This document shows positions 21,087 to 31,816 of a DNA stretch of 64,000 nucleotides, one piece after another. A program made the position numbers and the translations under genes. The stretch covers positions 372,001-436,000 of the forward strand of contig NZ_JRMH01000001.1 in assembly GCF_000803315.1 (NCBI RefSeq), given 5' to 3'. The notes below the pieces were generated by a model. It saw nothing but the letters and a program-made list of their open reading frames with translations. It made no database searches and was not told the origin of the DNA. Origin of the DNA: Pectobacterium actinidiae (GTDB taxonomy: Bacteria; Pseudomonadota; Gammaproteobacteria; Enterobacterales; Enterobacteriaceae). The first letter of the stretch is position 1; each line of letters opens with the position of its first letter.

Positions 21087-21359
21087 CATCTCTCCAATTG
21101 ATTTTATTGTGGGCTATATCGCCCTGTTGTGCTTGTTGTAGCGGGTGTTGTCTGAAAACGTGGCCCGCCATCAGGTTATGGGCAGATAGTATAGAGAGAT
21201 GATTTAGGCTACCAGCGAGTATAATTGTTGCTGTATTTCAGAAAAATTGATGTTCAGTGAATGATGCAAGAACGCGCTGCAATGACGTGAGCGCGTCAGG
21301 CAAATATGAAGTGAATAATGGCGTATAGCAAAGGCAGATCGCCAGGTCGATAGGAAGGA

Positions 21360-21650
21360 TTACGGACGTGGCTCAAACGTTTTGCGGACGAGTTTGACGG
21401 TTCCCCAGAGCCCGACGAGGCGGCGTCCCCAGCGGATCATACGGCTGGGATGGCGCACACCATAAAGTGCCACGAGGCTGGAGCCCACGATCCAGTATTT
21501 ACGCCACTGCATCAGGCTTTGCCAGCCACGATCGTAGCGGGCGGTGGTATCCAGCCAGTGTTTTTTACCGGCCGATAAATCCAGCCGCTGCTGTTGTATC
21601 CGGCGCAGCAGCTGGGCTTTTTCTCTGTCTCGCTGTTGACGCTCGCTCAC
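21360..21650 (-). CDS. yqjK: YqjK-like small basic protein
   Basis: The 96-residue basic product (E. coli YqjK about 99) begins MSERQQRDREKAQLLRRIQQQRLDL and has one hydrophobic stretch (YWIVGSSLVALYGV). Function is unknown. Its start overlaps the yqjE stop by four bases (ATGA type), so translation is coupled in a yqjD-yqjE-yqjK operon. Confidence 0.88.
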   Translation of the reverse strand: MSERQQRDREKAQLLRRIQQQRLDLSAGKKHWLDTTARYDRGWQSLMQWRKYWIVGSSLVALYGVRHPSRMIRWGRRLVGLWGTVKLVRKTFEPRP

Positions 21651-22042
21651 TTGGTCTCATCCTCCAGCAGCGATCTGTCGGTCGCCAGCTCTTTACGCGT
21701 CGCTTTGAGCAAGGTGGAACGACGTACCTTCAGGAGCGTCCATATGCCGCCTATCAGCGCCAGTCCAAGCAATGTGGCAGTAATACACCCCAGTGCAAAG
21801 AGACGATATTGCGGATCGATACCCCAGATGATCAGCGCAATCAGGCTCATAATGCCAAAAGTAGCAAAAAGCAGCGTCAGGCCGACCATAATGAGCAATT
21901 GAATCAGATTGGCTTTTTCTTCCTCTAATTCAATTACGGCCAGTCGAACGCGGCTTTCTACCATGCTGACAATAATGGAGATGATGCGCTGAGCAGAAGC
22001 CATGACCCCGCTTGCGGGGCCTTTTTGTGATTTATCCGTCAT
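21647..22042 (-). CDS. yqjE: YqjE family inner-membrane protein
   Basis: The 131-residue product has two hydrophobic helices (LLIMVGLTLLFATFGIMSLIA and LFALGCITATLLGLALIGG) between a charged N-terminal segment and a basic tail. It matches the phage-holin-III-like YqjE family. It lies 13 bases after yqjD and overlaps yqjK, forming a three-gene membrane-protein operon that is sigma-S dependent in E. coli. Confidence 0.9.
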   Translation of the reverse strand: MTDKSQKGPASGVMASAQRIISIIVSMVESRVRLAVIELEEEKANLIQLLIMVGLTLLFATFGIMSLIALIIWGIDPQYRLFALGCITATLLGLALIGGIWTLLKVRRSTLLKATRKELATDRSLLEDETK

Positions 22043-22055
22043 AGCAATCCGCTAA

Positions 22056-22361
22056 TTAGCGACGAGACAGCAGGACGCCAAGCACGACACCGACTGCTGC
22101 GCCAATGCCGACACCGGTCCACGGGTTCTGGCGTACATAATCGTCCGCAGACTCAACCGCTTCTTTGGTTTGCGAAGCGATGCGCTCACCCGTATCGCTC
22201 AGGCGACTACGGGTTTCTTTCAGCGCGCTTTCTGCCTTACTACGCAGCTTGTCGAGTTCCGCTTTAGATTTATCGCTGGAGGTACTTAATACTTCTTCTA
22301 GCGTGTCCGCCAGTGATTTCAATTCGGTGCGTAGGTACTCAGAATTTTGATCTTTAGCCAT
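22056..22361 (-). CDS. yqjD: ElaB/YqjD family membrane-anchored ribosome-binding protein
   Basis: E. coli YqjD binds 70S and 100S ribosomes in stationary phase and tethers them to the membrane. The 101-residue product equals the E. coli length: a long charged helix (residues about 5-75) with strong coiled-coil character, then NPWTGVGIGAAVGVVLGVLLSRR, a single C-terminal membrane anchor with the typical Gly-rich pattern and terminal arginines. First gene of the yqjD-yqjE-yqjK group. Confidence 0.93.
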   Translation of the reverse strand: MAKDQNSEYLRTELKSLADTLEEVLSTSSDKSKAELDKLRSKAESALKETRSRLSDTGERIASQTKEAVESADDYVRQNPWTGVGIGAAVGVVLGVLLSRR

Positions 22362-22534
22362 ATTAATAACCCTTAATGTTTTAAACCTGAGAATTAACTA
22401 TAGCTGAAGCTGAAATTTATGCCGCCCAAAATGAGTACGGACAATTCTGATAACTCGCTGTAAATTTTAGTGATTTATTTTTTGAGTATAAAATGAACAG
22501 TTGCTGTGTGTTTTATAGGGATGTGTAAGATGGA

Positions 22535-22924
22535 TTATTGAGACGTGCCACTTTCTGCGGCGCGCAATTCCTGCTCGGCTTCAGCCAGCTTTTTTTCGCG
22601 CTTGAGGATCTTTTCGGCGTCATCCCCTTTCTGGCGGCTTTCATTCAATTCTTGCTGTCGTTCCGCGACGTCTTTGCGTTTTTCCGCAATGGTTTCCTGA
22701 CGTTTCTCTGCTAGCCCGGCATCCGTACAGTGGGTTTTCACGCCGTCCAACGCCTTCTCTAAACCATTGATACGGTTCTGATTACCGTGCTTACGTGCTT
22801 CATCAATTTGGCGCTGAATATCCTGCGCTTTTTGCTGACAGGTTTCCACCGGATTGGCGGTATTAGCAACAGCGTGACCGGAAAGCAGGATAGATAAGGC
22901 AATAATGGATGGAGATAGTTTCAT
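22535..22924 (-). CDS. yqjC: Periplasmic DUF1090 protein YqjC
   Basis: A secreted 129-residue protein of unknown function. It has a signal peptide ending near AVAN, then a highly charged helix-forming domain containing two Cys residues (VETCQQKAQDI and VKTHCTDAG), probably a disulfide, and long coiled-coil segments (EKRKDVAERQQELNESRQK). The ATG at 22924 with GGGG nine bases upstream is preferred to a GTG nine bases earlier. It follows mzrA by five bases. Confidence 0.9.
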   Translation of the reverse strand: MKLSPSIIALSILLSGHAVANTANPVETCQQKAQDIQRQIDEARKHGNQNRINGLEKALDGVKTHCTDAGLAEKRQETIAEKRKDVAERQQELNESRQKGDDAEKILKREKKLAEAEQELRAAESGTSQ

Positions 22925-22929
22925 AGTCG

Positions 22930-23325
22930 TCACCCCAGTTTAGATTGTTTCTGTGTGAGTTTCTGCTGCCAGAATGGTGTCGGGGTTGTCGCCTGCTGCG
23001 CGGTAATGGTGACTTTAGGTAGAGACAAACGCAGGACATCTCTGGCAGCGACACTCTGTTCCGGTGAAGCAAGACGGACGATCAGGCTATCTTGCTCTGG
23101 TGTAATGCTTTTGATCGCAATCCCTTTTTCATTGAGACGCTGATACACGTAAAAGCCATCTGGCAACGCGGCACCGTCATAAGGCTTGATGTGTAGCATT
23201 GCATCGTCTTGGGAATGACGTAGTGATTGGGACTGCGTCAACGCAATCATGGGCAGCGCAATCAATAGTAGTATGCGGCCTGCTTTTTTGGAAAAGAGCT
23301 TAGGGAATAATCCACTCATTGACAC
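22930..23325 (-). CDS. mzrA: EnvZ/OmpR modulator MzrA
   Basis: MzrA is a small bitopic inner-membrane protein that interacts with EnvZ and links the Cpx response to OmpR output in E. coli. The 131-residue product (E. coli 127) has a single N-terminal membrane segment ([18 protein letters not shown]) and a periplasmic domain containing [23 protein letters not shown]. The gene starts two bases after yqjA ends, so expression is coupled to yqjA. Confidence 0.9.
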   Translation of the reverse strand: MSMSGLFPKLFSKKAGRILLLIALPMIALTQSQSLRHSQDDAMLHIKPYDGAALPDGFYVYQRLNEKGIAIKSITPEQDSLIVRLASPEQSVAARDVLRLSLPKVTITAQQATTPTPFWQQKLTQKQSKLG

Positions 23326-23327
23326 GG

Positions 23328-24094
<767 letters not shown>

Positions 24095-24095
24095 T

Positions 24096-24208
<113 letters not shown>

Positions 24209-24504
24209 TCCGCCCGACAGTGATGCTGGTGTCTGACTTGATGCTCGCTTTTCGCGGCGAATCCGATAAACAGGCTGCTTGCGGATTGTTTGGTCTTGGC
24301 AAACTTTGCATCCAAAGCGACGGATTAAGCGTAAGAAAGACACGTTAACTGTAACAAAATAGGTGTTACTGAGACAGGAAAATATTACGACAACTGAGGC
24401 GGTTTAGGGGGATTTTTCGAGGAAGAGTGGGGATTTCTGCGATATTTTACACTCGCTGACAGAAATCAACGTTTTCTGACTTTTTCCCTCTGATTCAAAA
24501 CTGT

Positions 24505-24530
24505 CCCCTTCGCTTAAAACGAGGGGGAGG
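24505..24530 (-). terminator. Possible exuR terminator
   Basis: CCCCTTCG and CGAGGGGG can pair with one mismatch around CTTAAAA just past the exuR stop; the minus-strand tail (ACAGTTTTG) is only weakly T-rich. Confidence 0.4.
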
Positions 24531-24538
24531 ATGCACAT

Positions 24539-25315
24539 TTAGGATTTGCCCGTGTGTATTTGGTCGAGATGAACGACCGGGTTTTCGGCGAACATGTAGC
24601 GATCGACGTTAAACTCAAAATCATCCGTTGTGGCGCGAAACAGCATCTGTTTGGTATTTTCCAGATGTTGCCACATCGCCAGCTTGGCCGCGTAAGGATC
24701 TTTGCGAATCAGTGCTTTAAGGATGCGATCGTGCTCTTCGCACCAGCTTTCAATTGATTTGTCGTCAATGTGTTCATGCAGCTTACGCCAGTAAGGATTG
24801 TGGATCCGCTGGCTCCACATTTTTTCGACGATCGTTGCCATCGCAGAGTTTTGCGTTGCTAACGCGACCTGAACGTGAAATTTGAGATCCCACTGAGAAT
24901 CACGAAAACGATCTTCCTGACGCGCGTATTCCTGAATTTCCATCAGTTGGATGATGTCCTGACGGGTCACCTGCGTGGCCGCAAATTCAGCAATGTTGCT
25001 TTCAATGAGCTGTCGAGCCTGAAGCAGCTCAAACGGACCAGCCGCGACGAATTCAATGTTGCCGCTATTAATGAATGGATGCTTCTGCTGGTTGGAAATA
25101 ACGTGAATGCCTGAGCCCTTGCGTACTTCAACGTACCCTTCAACTTCCAGCATGATGATGGCTTCGCGCACCACAGTACGGCTGACGTTCATTTCTTCAG
25201 AAATATAGCGCTCTGCCGGTAATTTTTCGCCGACCTGATACATACCGCTTTCAATGCGCTGTTTTAATTCTGCGGCTAATTGCTGGTATAGCCGTCGGGG
25301 TTCAGTGAGTGCCAT
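24539..25315 (-). CDS. exuR: Hexuronate regulon repressor ExuR
   Basis: ExuR is a GntR/FadR-family repressor of galacturonate and glucuronate uptake and catabolism, released by hexuronates. The 258 residues equal the E. coli length: N-terminal winged helix ([45 protein letters not shown]) and the helical FCD effector domain with [19 protein letters not shown] and metal-binding His residues. MALTEPRRL is chosen as start by alignment. Its targets exuT and uxaCBA are immediately upstream. Confidence 0.96.
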   Translation of the reverse strand: MALTEPRRLYQQLAAELKQRIESGMYQVGEKLPAERYISEEMNVSRTVVREAIIMLEVEGYVEVRKGSGIHVISNQQKHPFINSGNIEFVAAGPFELLQARQLIESNIAEFAATQVTRQDIIQLMEIQEYARQEDRFRDSQWDLKFHVQVALATQNSAMATIVEKMWSQRIHNPYWRKLHEHIDDKSIESWCEEHDRILKALIRKDPYAAKLAMWQHLENTKQMLFRATTDDFEFNVDRYMFAENPVVHLDQIHTGKS

Positions 25316-25397
25316 GATGATGCCTACTCTTGATAGATGACGGTCCATGTGCCACGTCAGGGCCTGAGTGTCTATCTCGTTAATCTTTCAGGGATGA

Positions 25398-25414
25398 TTT
25401 GTTATACCACTTAA
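25398..25414. promoter_or_regulatory. Candidate ExuR operator before exuR
   Basis: The sequence TTGTTATACCACTTAA, about 85 bp before the exuR start, is an imperfect palindrome around TATA (TGGTATAACA on the minus strand). It resembles the TGGTATACCA-type sites of ExuR/UxuR, so autoregulation is likely. Motif recall, not a matrix search, supports this. Confidence 0.45.
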
Positions 25415-25511
25415 TCATAGCAGCAACCAATATTGTGGTCACAGTTATCGCGGGGAGGTGGCTCACCCGGTAGCAGATCATACCGGATGAGCCAGGATAA
25501 TGCAGGGGCTA

Positions 25512-26813
25512 TCAGTGCTGGTTGGCTTCTTTCAATGTTTCAGTTGCGGCTGCAACTTCTGAAGCGGGTTGGTTTTTCAACACCGTCCAGATGACGACGG
25601 CACCTAACAAATCGAAGACGGCCAATGCAGCAAACAGCGGGCTGAAGCCCAGCGTATCGGCCAGCGCGCCCACAACCAATGCAAATAGGGTACTTGCCAT
25701 CCAGGCTGCCATACCCGTCAAACCGTTTGCCGTGGCCACTTCATTACGGCCAAATACGTCGGATGACAGGGTAATCAGTGCGCCGGACAGCGACTGATGC
25801 GCGAAGCCACCGACGCACAGCAGCGCGATGGCGACGTAAGGGCTAGAGAACAGCCCGATCATTCCCGGTGCAATCATCAGTATTGCCCCCATGGTCACCA
25901 CCAGCTTGCGGGAAACGATCAGGTTCACTTTGAAATATTTCTGGAACAGCATCGGCAGGTAGCCACCCAGAATGCAGCCGATATCGGCGAACAGCATCGG
26001 CATCCAGGCGAACATGGCGATTTCTTTCAGATTAAAGCCGTAGGCTTTAAACATGAATAGCGGGATCCACGCGTTGAACGTTCCCCAGGCGGGTTCAGCC
26101 AGAAAGCGCGGCAGGGCGATACCCCAGAATTGACGGTTACGCAGGATTTGCCAGGCTGACATTTTCTTTGCGTTATTGGTTTGGTGCTGTGCTTCCTGCC
26201 CGCTAAGAATATAGTCGCGTTCTTCATCGCTAAGTTTTTTCTGATCTTTGGGGTGTTTATAAAAAACGAGCCAGCAAATGGCCCACACCATGCTCAACGC
26301 ACCGGTAATGATAAAAGCCATTTCCCAACTGTGTGCCACAATCGCCCATACCACCAGCGGTGGTGCAATCATCGCGCCAATGGATGAGCCGACGTTGAAG
26401 TAACCGACTGCGACAGAGCGCTCTTTTGCCGGGAACCATTCGCTGCTGGCTTTCAGGCCGGCAGGAATCATCGCCGCTTCCGCCATACCCACCGCGCCGC
26501 GCGCGATAGCTAAACCCCCCCAGCTGTTTGCGAGTGCGGTTCCCATACAGAAGATTGCCCACAGGATGGCGAACATGGCATAGCCGATTTTTGTGCCAAG
26601 CAAATCCAGCACATAGCCTGCGATGGGCTGCATAATGGTATAACAGGCTGAGTAGGCAGCAACGATGTAAGAGTACTGCTGTGTAGTAATGTGCAATTGA
26701 TCCTGTAGCGTCGGGGCGGCGACAGATATTGCATTACGCGTCAGATATCCCAGCACGGTGCCAATGGTCACCAGGCCGATCATATACCAGCGTAATCCTT
26801 TGATTTTACGCAT
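25512..26813 (-). CDS. exuT: Hexuronate transporter ExuT
   Basis: ExuT is a major-facilitator (anion:cation symporter) permease that imports D-galacturonate and D-glucuronate with protons. The 433 residues contain twelve hydrophobic spans, the MFS loop motif (LDLLGTKIGYAMFAI), and the family segments RGAVGMAEAAMIPAGLKASSEW and NGLTGMAAWMAS. It is divergent from uxaC across a palindrome-rich region, so uptake and catabolism can be controlled together. Confidence 0.96.
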   Translation of the reverse strand: MRKIKGLRWYMIGLVTIGTVLGYLTRNAISVAAPTLQDQLHITTQQYSYIVAAYSACYTIMQPIAGYVLDLLGTKIGYAMFAILWAIFCMGTALANSWGGLAIARGAVGMAEAAMIPAGLKASSEWFPAKERSVAVGYFNVGSSIGAMIAPPLVVWAIVAHSWEMAFIITGALSMVWAICWLVFYKHPKDQKKLSDEERDYILSGQEAQHQTNNAKKMSAWQILRNRQFWGIALPRFLAEPAWGTFNAWIPLFMFKAYGFNLKEIAMFAWMPMLFADIGCILGGYLPMLFQKYFKVNLIVSRKLVVTMGAILMIAPGMIGLFSSPYVAIALLCVGGFAHQSLSGALITLSSDVFGRNEVATANGLTGMAAWMASTLFALVVGALADTLGFSPLFAALAVFDLLGAVVIWTVLKNQPASEVAAATETLKEANQH

Positions 26814-27227
26814 TTACTTTCTCTCCGAGTCAATAAAAACACTGTGATGGCTCTTGAGTAGCGTCACGGTGTGATGTGTCTTGTGATGTTGTACGACACG
26901 TTTTGTTGTTGTGCTGAACAGGAAAACCCTTCTCTTTGTGAGATAGCGATTGAATCCCTGTTTAAGGCAGCGCTACAATAATTTGTCATACATCTTTAAA
27001 AGTTGAGTGATATCACAAAACCATTATTTTTATATGGAATAGCGAATTTCTCGCTTAAGCCGAGAGAGACAAGCCATTTTTGGTGATAAGTGCTGAGTTA
27101 TTGTACTGTTTGTTACATTTTTGCGATCATGACCTCACAAATACTGTGAGATATCGCGCATAATTGGTGTGATATCTTTTAACGGTCAACTAATTTGGTG
27201 CACAAGAAGCACGGTAAGGAAGAGAAC
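26814..27227. promoter_or_regulatory. exuT/uxaC divergent control region
   Basis: This 414-bp gap has no gene but several symmetric sequences: GTGATATCAC (27007-27016, perfect), CTCACA-AATAC-TGTGAG (27134-27150, perfect 6-bp arms), and the related stretches TAATTGGTGTGATATC (27161-27176) and CTAATTTGGTGCAC (27190-27203). These are candidate operators for ExuR and other hexuronate-responsive regulators. Exact promoters were not resolved. Confidence 0.5.
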
Positions 27228-28637
27228 ATGCCCCAGTTTCTGAGTGAAGATTTTCTGTTAGACAGTGAATTTGCCCGTCGTCTTTATCATGAATATGCCG
27301 TCGATCAGCCGATATTTGACTATCATTGCCATTTGCCGCCTGAACAGATCGCGGAAAACTATCGCTTCAAAAATTTGTATGACATCTGGTTGAAAGGCGA
27401 TCACTACAAATGGCGTGCGATGCGCACCAACGGCGTGCCTGAACGTTTGTGTACGGGTGATGCCAGCGATTGGGAAAAATTTGAAGCCTGGGCTGCTACC
27501 GTGCCGCACACCATCGGCAACCCGCTCTACCACTGGACGCACCTGGAATTGCGTCGTCCATTTGGCGTCACCGGCACGCTGCTGTCGCCGAGCACGGCAA
27601 AAGACATTTGGGATCGTTGTAATGCCATGCTGGAGCGCGATGACTTTACCGCACGCGGCATCATGCAGCAGATGAACGTGAAAATGGTCGGTACGACGGA
27701 CGATCCGATTGACGATCTGCGCCATCATCAAACCGTTGCTCAGGATTCAAGCTTCTCTATCAAAGTGTTGCCGAGCTGGCGGCCAGATAAAGCGTTTAAC
27801 ATTGAACTGGCAACCTTCAACGACTATATGGCGAAACTGGGTGAAGTCTCTGACACCGACATTCGTCGTTTCAGCGATCTGCAAACGGCACTGACCAAGC
27901 GTCTGGATCACTTCGCGGCACACGGCTGTAAAGTGTCTGACCATGCGCTGGATGTCGTGATGTTTGCCGAAGCGGATGAGTCAACGCTGGACAGTATTCT
28001 GGCGCGTCGTCTTTCAGGCGACACGCTGAGTGAGCATGAAGTGGCACAGTTCAAGACCGGTGTTCTGGTCTGGCTGGGGGCGGAGTATGCTCGTCGCGGC
28101 TGGGTTCAGCAGTACCACATTGGCGCACTGCGCAACAACAACCTGCGTCAGTTCAAGCTGTTGGGGCCGGATGTCGGCTTTGATTCCATCAATGACCGCC
28201 CGCTGGCTCAGGAACTGTCTCGTTTGCTCAGCAAGCAGAATGAAGAAAATCTGCTGCCGAAAACCATTCTTTACTGCCTGAACCCGCGTGATAACGAAGT
28301 GCTCGGCACCATGATCGGCAACTTCCAGGGCGAAGGGATGCCGGGCAAGATGCAGTTCGGTTCTGGCTGGTGGTTCAACGATCAGAAGGACGGCATGCAA
28401 CGTCAGATGACCCAGTTAGCACAGCTTGGTCTGCTGAGCCGCTTCGTCGGCATGCTGACCGATAGCCGCAGCTTCCTGTCTTATACCCGTCATGAATATT
28501 TCCGCCGCATCCTGTGCCAGATGATTGGCCGCTGGGTGGAAGATGGCGAAGCGCCAGCCGATCTGCCTTTGCTGGGCGAAATGGTGAAAAACATCAGTTT
28601 CGATAACGCTAAAAACTATTTTGCTATCGAGCTGTAA
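27228..28637 (+). CDS. uxaC: Uronate isomerase
   Basis: UxaC converts D-galacturonate to D-tagaturonate and D-glucuronate to D-fructuronate, the first catabolic step. The 469-residue amidohydrolase-fold enzyme has the metal site HCHLPP near residue 33, plus [24 protein letters not shown] and [23 protein letters not shown] precedes the chosen ATG; an upstream GTG frame is rejected. It is the first gene of uxaC-uxaB-uxaA. Confidence 0.97.
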   Translation: MPQFLSEDFLLDSEFARRLYHEYAVDQPIFDYHCHLPPEQIAENYRFKNLYDIWLKGDHYKWRAMRTNGVPERLCTGDASDWEKFEAWAATVPHTIGNPLYHWTHLELRRPFGVTGTLLSPSTAKDIWDRCNAMLERDDFTARGIMQQMNVKMVGTTDDPIDDLRHHQTVAQDSSFSIKVLPSWRPDKAFNIELATFNDYMAKLGEVSDTDIRRFSDLQTALTKRLDHFAAHGCKVSDHALDVVMFAEADESTLDSILARRLSGDTLSEHEVAQFKTGVLVWLGAEYARRGWVQQYHIGALRNNNLRQFKLLGPDVGFDSINDRPLAQELSRLLSKQNEENLLPKTILYCLNPRDNEVLGTMIGNFQGEGMPGKMQFGSGWWFNDQKDGMQRQMTQLAQLGLLSRFVGMLTDSRSFLSYTRHEYFRRILCQMIGRWVEDGEAPADLPLLGEMVKNISFDNAKNYFAIEL

Positions 28638-28673
28638 TTCCACGGCGTCGTCAGGTGTGAATTACGCGAGAGG

Positions 28674-28709
28674 CGCGGCGGTAAGATTCCCAAAGGGACT
28701 TACGCCGCG
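28674..28709 (+). other. Intercistronic hairpin between uxaC and uxaB
   Basis: CGCGGCG-G-TAAG pairs with CTTA-CGCCGCG (one bulged G) and the stem continues with TCCC/GGGA around AAA. It has no T-run. Within an operon such a stem more likely sets mRNA decay or partial attenuation than full termination. Confidence 0.6.
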
Positions 28710-28750
28710 GTTCTCGATGTCTCGGTCTTTTGTCTTAAGGTAGCCTGTTA

Positions 28751-30217
28751 ATGCAAACGTTAAATCGTCGTAACTTCCCCGGCCGTCAACACCCGGATCG
28801 TGTTATCCAGTTTGGTGAAGGTAATTTCCTGCGCGCTTTCGTCGACTGGCAGTTGGATTTACTGAATGAGCACACCGATCTGGATGCGGGCATTGTCGTT
28901 GTTCGCCCGATCGATTCCGACTTCCCGCCCGCGCTGGACACTCAGGATGGGCTGTACACCACCATTATCCGTGGTCTGAATGAACAGGGCGAGGCCGTTC
29001 GCGAACCGCGTCTGATCCGTTCGGTAAACCGTGAAATTAATGTGTACCGCCAGTTCGATGCGTATCTGGCGCTGGCGCACGATCCGAATATCCGCTTCGT
29101 GTTCTCTAATACCACCGAAGCGGGTATCAGCTATCACGCCGATGACTGCCTGAACGACGCGCCGCCTGTCAGCTTTCCGGCGAAGTTAACCCGTCTGCTG
29201 TATGAGCGCTTCTGTCATTTTGACGGCGCGGCGGATAAAGGCTGGGTGCTGCTGCCGTGCGAGCTGATTGATTACAACGGCGTGGCGCTGAAAGAGCTGG
29301 TGTTGCGCTATGCCGCACAGTGGAAACTGACGCCAACGTTTACCGCCTGGCTGAACGATCACAATACCTTCTGCTCAACGCTGGTCGACCGTATTGTCAC
29401 GGGCTACCCGCGTGCCGAAGTGGAAGCGCTACAGCAGGAAATGGGCTATCAGGATACCTTTTGGGATACGGCGGAGCATTTCTACCTGTTCGTGATTCAG
29501 GGGCCACAGTGGTTGGCGGAAGAATTGCGCCTGAACAAGCTAGATCTGAACGTTCGTATCGTTGATGACATCAAGCCGTACAAAGAACGTAAAGTGGCGA
29601 TTCTCAATGGTGCCCATACTGCGCTGGTGCCGGTAGCATTCCTCGCTGGTTTGGATACCGTTGGCGAATCGATGAATGATGCCCTGATTGGCACATTCGT
29701 AGAAAAGACCATTGCCGAAGAGATTGTGCCGGTATTGGATTTGCCGCATGACGAACTGACGTCGTTTGCTCAGGCTGTGCTAAGCCGCTTCCGTAACCCG
29801 TTCATTCAGCATCAGCTGTTATCTATCTCGCTCAATGGCATGACCAAATTCCGCACCCGCATTCTGCCGCAACTGCTGACCTACCGTGAGCGTCACGGTG
29901 AACTGCCTGCTCGCTTGACGTTTGCGCTAGCGGCCTTGATTGCATTCTATCGCGGTGAGCGCAGCGGTGAAGGCGATGCGTTGCAAACCTATCCGTTGCA
30001 GGACGATGCACACTGGCTGGAACGTTATTCCACACTGTGGGCGGGCGTAAAAGAAAACACCGTCAGCCTGGCTGAGCTGGTGAATGTCGTACTGCGTGAT
30101 GCCGATCACTGGGGACAGGATTTAACACAGGTTCCAGGCCTGGCCGCTCAGGTGACTGAACAGTTACAAACCATTGTTGAACGCGGCATGCGCGCAGCTG
30201 TGGAAGGGTATTGCTAA
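28751..30217 (+). CDS. uxaB: Tagaturonate reductase (altronate oxidoreductase)
   Basis: UxaB reduces D-tagaturonate to D-altronate with NADH, the second galacturonate step. The 488-residue mannitol-dehydrogenase-family protein shows the N-terminal nucleotide-binding start [21 protein letters not shown], the core [10 protein letters not shown], and the catalytic helix [20 protein letters not shown] with its Lys and His. In E. coli uxaB is far from uxaCA; here it sits between them, making the pathway one transcription unit. Confidence 0.96.
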   Translation: MQTLNRRNFPGRQHPDRVIQFGEGNFLRAFVDWQLDLLNEHTDLDAGIVVVRPIDSDFPPALDTQDGLYTTIIRGLNEQGEAVREPRLIRSVNREINVYRQFDAYLALAHDPNIRFVFSNTTEAGISYHADDCLNDAPPVSFPAKLTRLLYERFCHFDGAADKGWVLLPCELIDYNGVALKELVLRYAAQWKLTPTFTAWLNDHNTFCSTLVDRIVTGYPRAEVEALQQEMGYQDTFWDTAEHFYLFVIQGPQWLAEELRLNKLDLNVRIVDDIKPYKERKVAILNGAHTALVPVAFLAGLDTVGESMNDALIGTFVEKTIAEEIVPVLDLPHDELTSFAQAVLSRFRNPFIQHQLLSISLNGMTKFRTRILPQLLTYRERHGELPARLTFALAALIAFYRGERSGEGDALQTYPLQDDAHWLERYSTLWAGVKENTVSLAELVNVVLRDADHWGQDLTQVPGLAAQVTEQLQTIVERGMRAAVEGYC

Positions 30218-30236
30218 TTAGCAAGAAGGGTTATCC

Positions 30237-31727
30237 ATGCAAAGTATTATAAAAATTCATTCTCTGGACAATGTGGCTGTCGCCTTGCGTGATGTCGAGC
30301 AAGGCGAAACGGTGTCGGTGGATAGCCATACGGTGACACTTCAGCAACCTGTCGTGCGCGGGCATAAGTTCGCGCTGGAAACCATCGCACCGGGAGAAAT
30401 GATTACCAAGTATGGCCTGCCAATCGGCCATGCTCTGGTGTCTATTGCTCCCGGAGAACACATCCATTCCCAGAATGCGAAAACCAATCTGAGCGATCTG
30501 GATGAATATCAGTACCAGCCTGAATTTCTCGAACTGCCACCGCAGATGGGCGATCGGGATGTACAGCTCTATCGTCGTCAAAATGGCGATGTCGGTATCC
30601 GTAATGAGCTGTGGATCCTGCCAACCGTCGGTTGTGTGAACGGAATTGCGCGTCAGATTCAGCAGCGTTTCCTCAAAGAAACCAACGATGCGGAAGGGAT
30701 TGACGGTGTTTATCTGTTTAGTCATACCTTCGGCTGCTCACAGCTTGGTCAGGATCACGAAAACACCCGTACGATGCTGCAAAACATGGTGCGTCATCCG
30801 AATGCGGGTGCGGTACTGGTGATCGGTCTGGGATGTGAAAACAATCAGGTTGATGCATTCCGTACGACGCTGGGTGATTTTGATTCCGATCGCGTGACGT
30901 TCATGGTGTGCCAGCAGCAGGACGATGAAGTCGAAGCGGGTCTGGAGCGGCTGCATACGCTGTATGAGGCTATGCGCCATGACAAACGCGAGCCGGGTAA
31001 GCTGAGCGAGCTGAAGTTTGGTCTGGAATGCGGTGGCTCCGATGGGTTATCCGGTATTACTGCTAACCCGCTATTAGGCCGTTTCTCCGATTATTTGATT
31101 GAGAACGGTGGTACCACCGTGTTGACCGAAGTGCCGGAAATGTTCGGTGCGGAACGTATTCTGATGAGCCGTTGCCGTGACGAAGCCACGTTTGAGAAAA
31201 CCGTGCACATGGTCAATGACTTCAAACAGTACTTCATCGCCCATAACCAACCGATCTACGAGAATCCATCGCCGGGTAACAAAGCGGGGGGGATCACCAC
31301 GCTGGAAGAGAAATCACTGGGCTGTACGCAAAAAGCCGGACAGAGCAAAGTGGTGGACGTACTGAAATATGGTGAGCGCTTACATACCCCCGGGCTCAAC
31401 CTGCTTAGTGCTCCGGGGAATGATGCCGTGGCAACCAGCGCGCTGGCGGGAGCCGGTTGCCATATGGTGCTGTTCAGTACTGGGCGCGGCACACCTTACG
31501 GCGGATTCGTGCCAACCGTAAAACTGGCGACCAACAGCGAACTGGCGAAGAAGAAACCGCACTGGATTGATTTCGATGCGGGGCGTTTGATCCACGACAT
31601 GCCGATGGATGAACTGCTGAGCCAGTTCGTTGATCTGATTGTCGAGATTGCTGATGGCAAGCGTACGAAGAATGAGGTGAATGACTTCCGCGAATTAGCG
31701 ATCTTTAAGAGCGGCGTGACGTTGTAA
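30237..31727 (+). CDS. uxaA: Altronate dehydratase
   Basis: UxaA dehydrates D-altronate to 2-keto-3-deoxygluconate, which then enters the KDG kinase/aldolase route. The 496 residues carry the SAF-type N-terminal domain (to about residue 95) and the UxaA core with HTFGCSQLGQDH, GLGCENNQVD, FGLECGGSDGLSG and TEVPEMFGAE, where conserved Cys and His bind the metal. It follows uxaB by 19 bases and ends at a strong terminator. Confidence 0.97.
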   Translation: MQSIIKIHSLDNVAVALRDVEQGETVSVDSHTVTLQQPVVRGHKFALETIAPGEMITKYGLPIGHALVSIAPGEHIHSQNAKTNLSDLDEYQYQPEFLELPPQMGDRDVQLYRRQNGDVGIRNELWILPTVGCVNGIARQIQQRFLKETNDAEGIDGVYLFSHTFGCSQLGQDHENTRTMLQNMVRHPNAGAVLVIGLGCENNQVDAFRTTLGDFDSDRVTFMVCQQQDDEVEAGLERLHTLYEAMRHDKREPGKLSELKFGLECGGSDGLSGITANPLLGRFSDYLIENGGTTVLTEVPEMFGAERILMSRCRDEATFEKTVHMVNDFKQYFIAHNQPIYENPSPGNKAGGITTLEEKSLGCTQKAGQSKVVDVLKYGERLHTPGLNLLSAPGNDAVATSALAGAGCHMVLFSTGRGTPYGGFVPTVKLATNSELAKKKPHWIDFDAGRLIHDMPMDELLSQFVDLIVEIADGKRTKNEVNDFRELAIFKSGVTL

Positions 31728-31749
31728 ATACAATTCATTCCAATTAAAA

Positions 31750-31789
31750 TAAAACGGTGTTTCATTTTTATAATGGCACCGTTTTTTTT
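31750..31789 (+). terminator. Terminator after uxaA
   Basis: AAAACGGTG and CACCGTTTT form a 9-bp stem with an inner CATT/AATG pairing, followed by eight T residues. Confidence 0.9.
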
Positions 31790-31816
31790 CGCCACAACTT
31801 TTTAGAGGCAGGGATC

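Noticed and set aside
27007-27016. CRP site at GTGATATCAC
   Set aside because: The two half-sites are separated by 2 bp instead of 6, so it does not fit CRP geometry.
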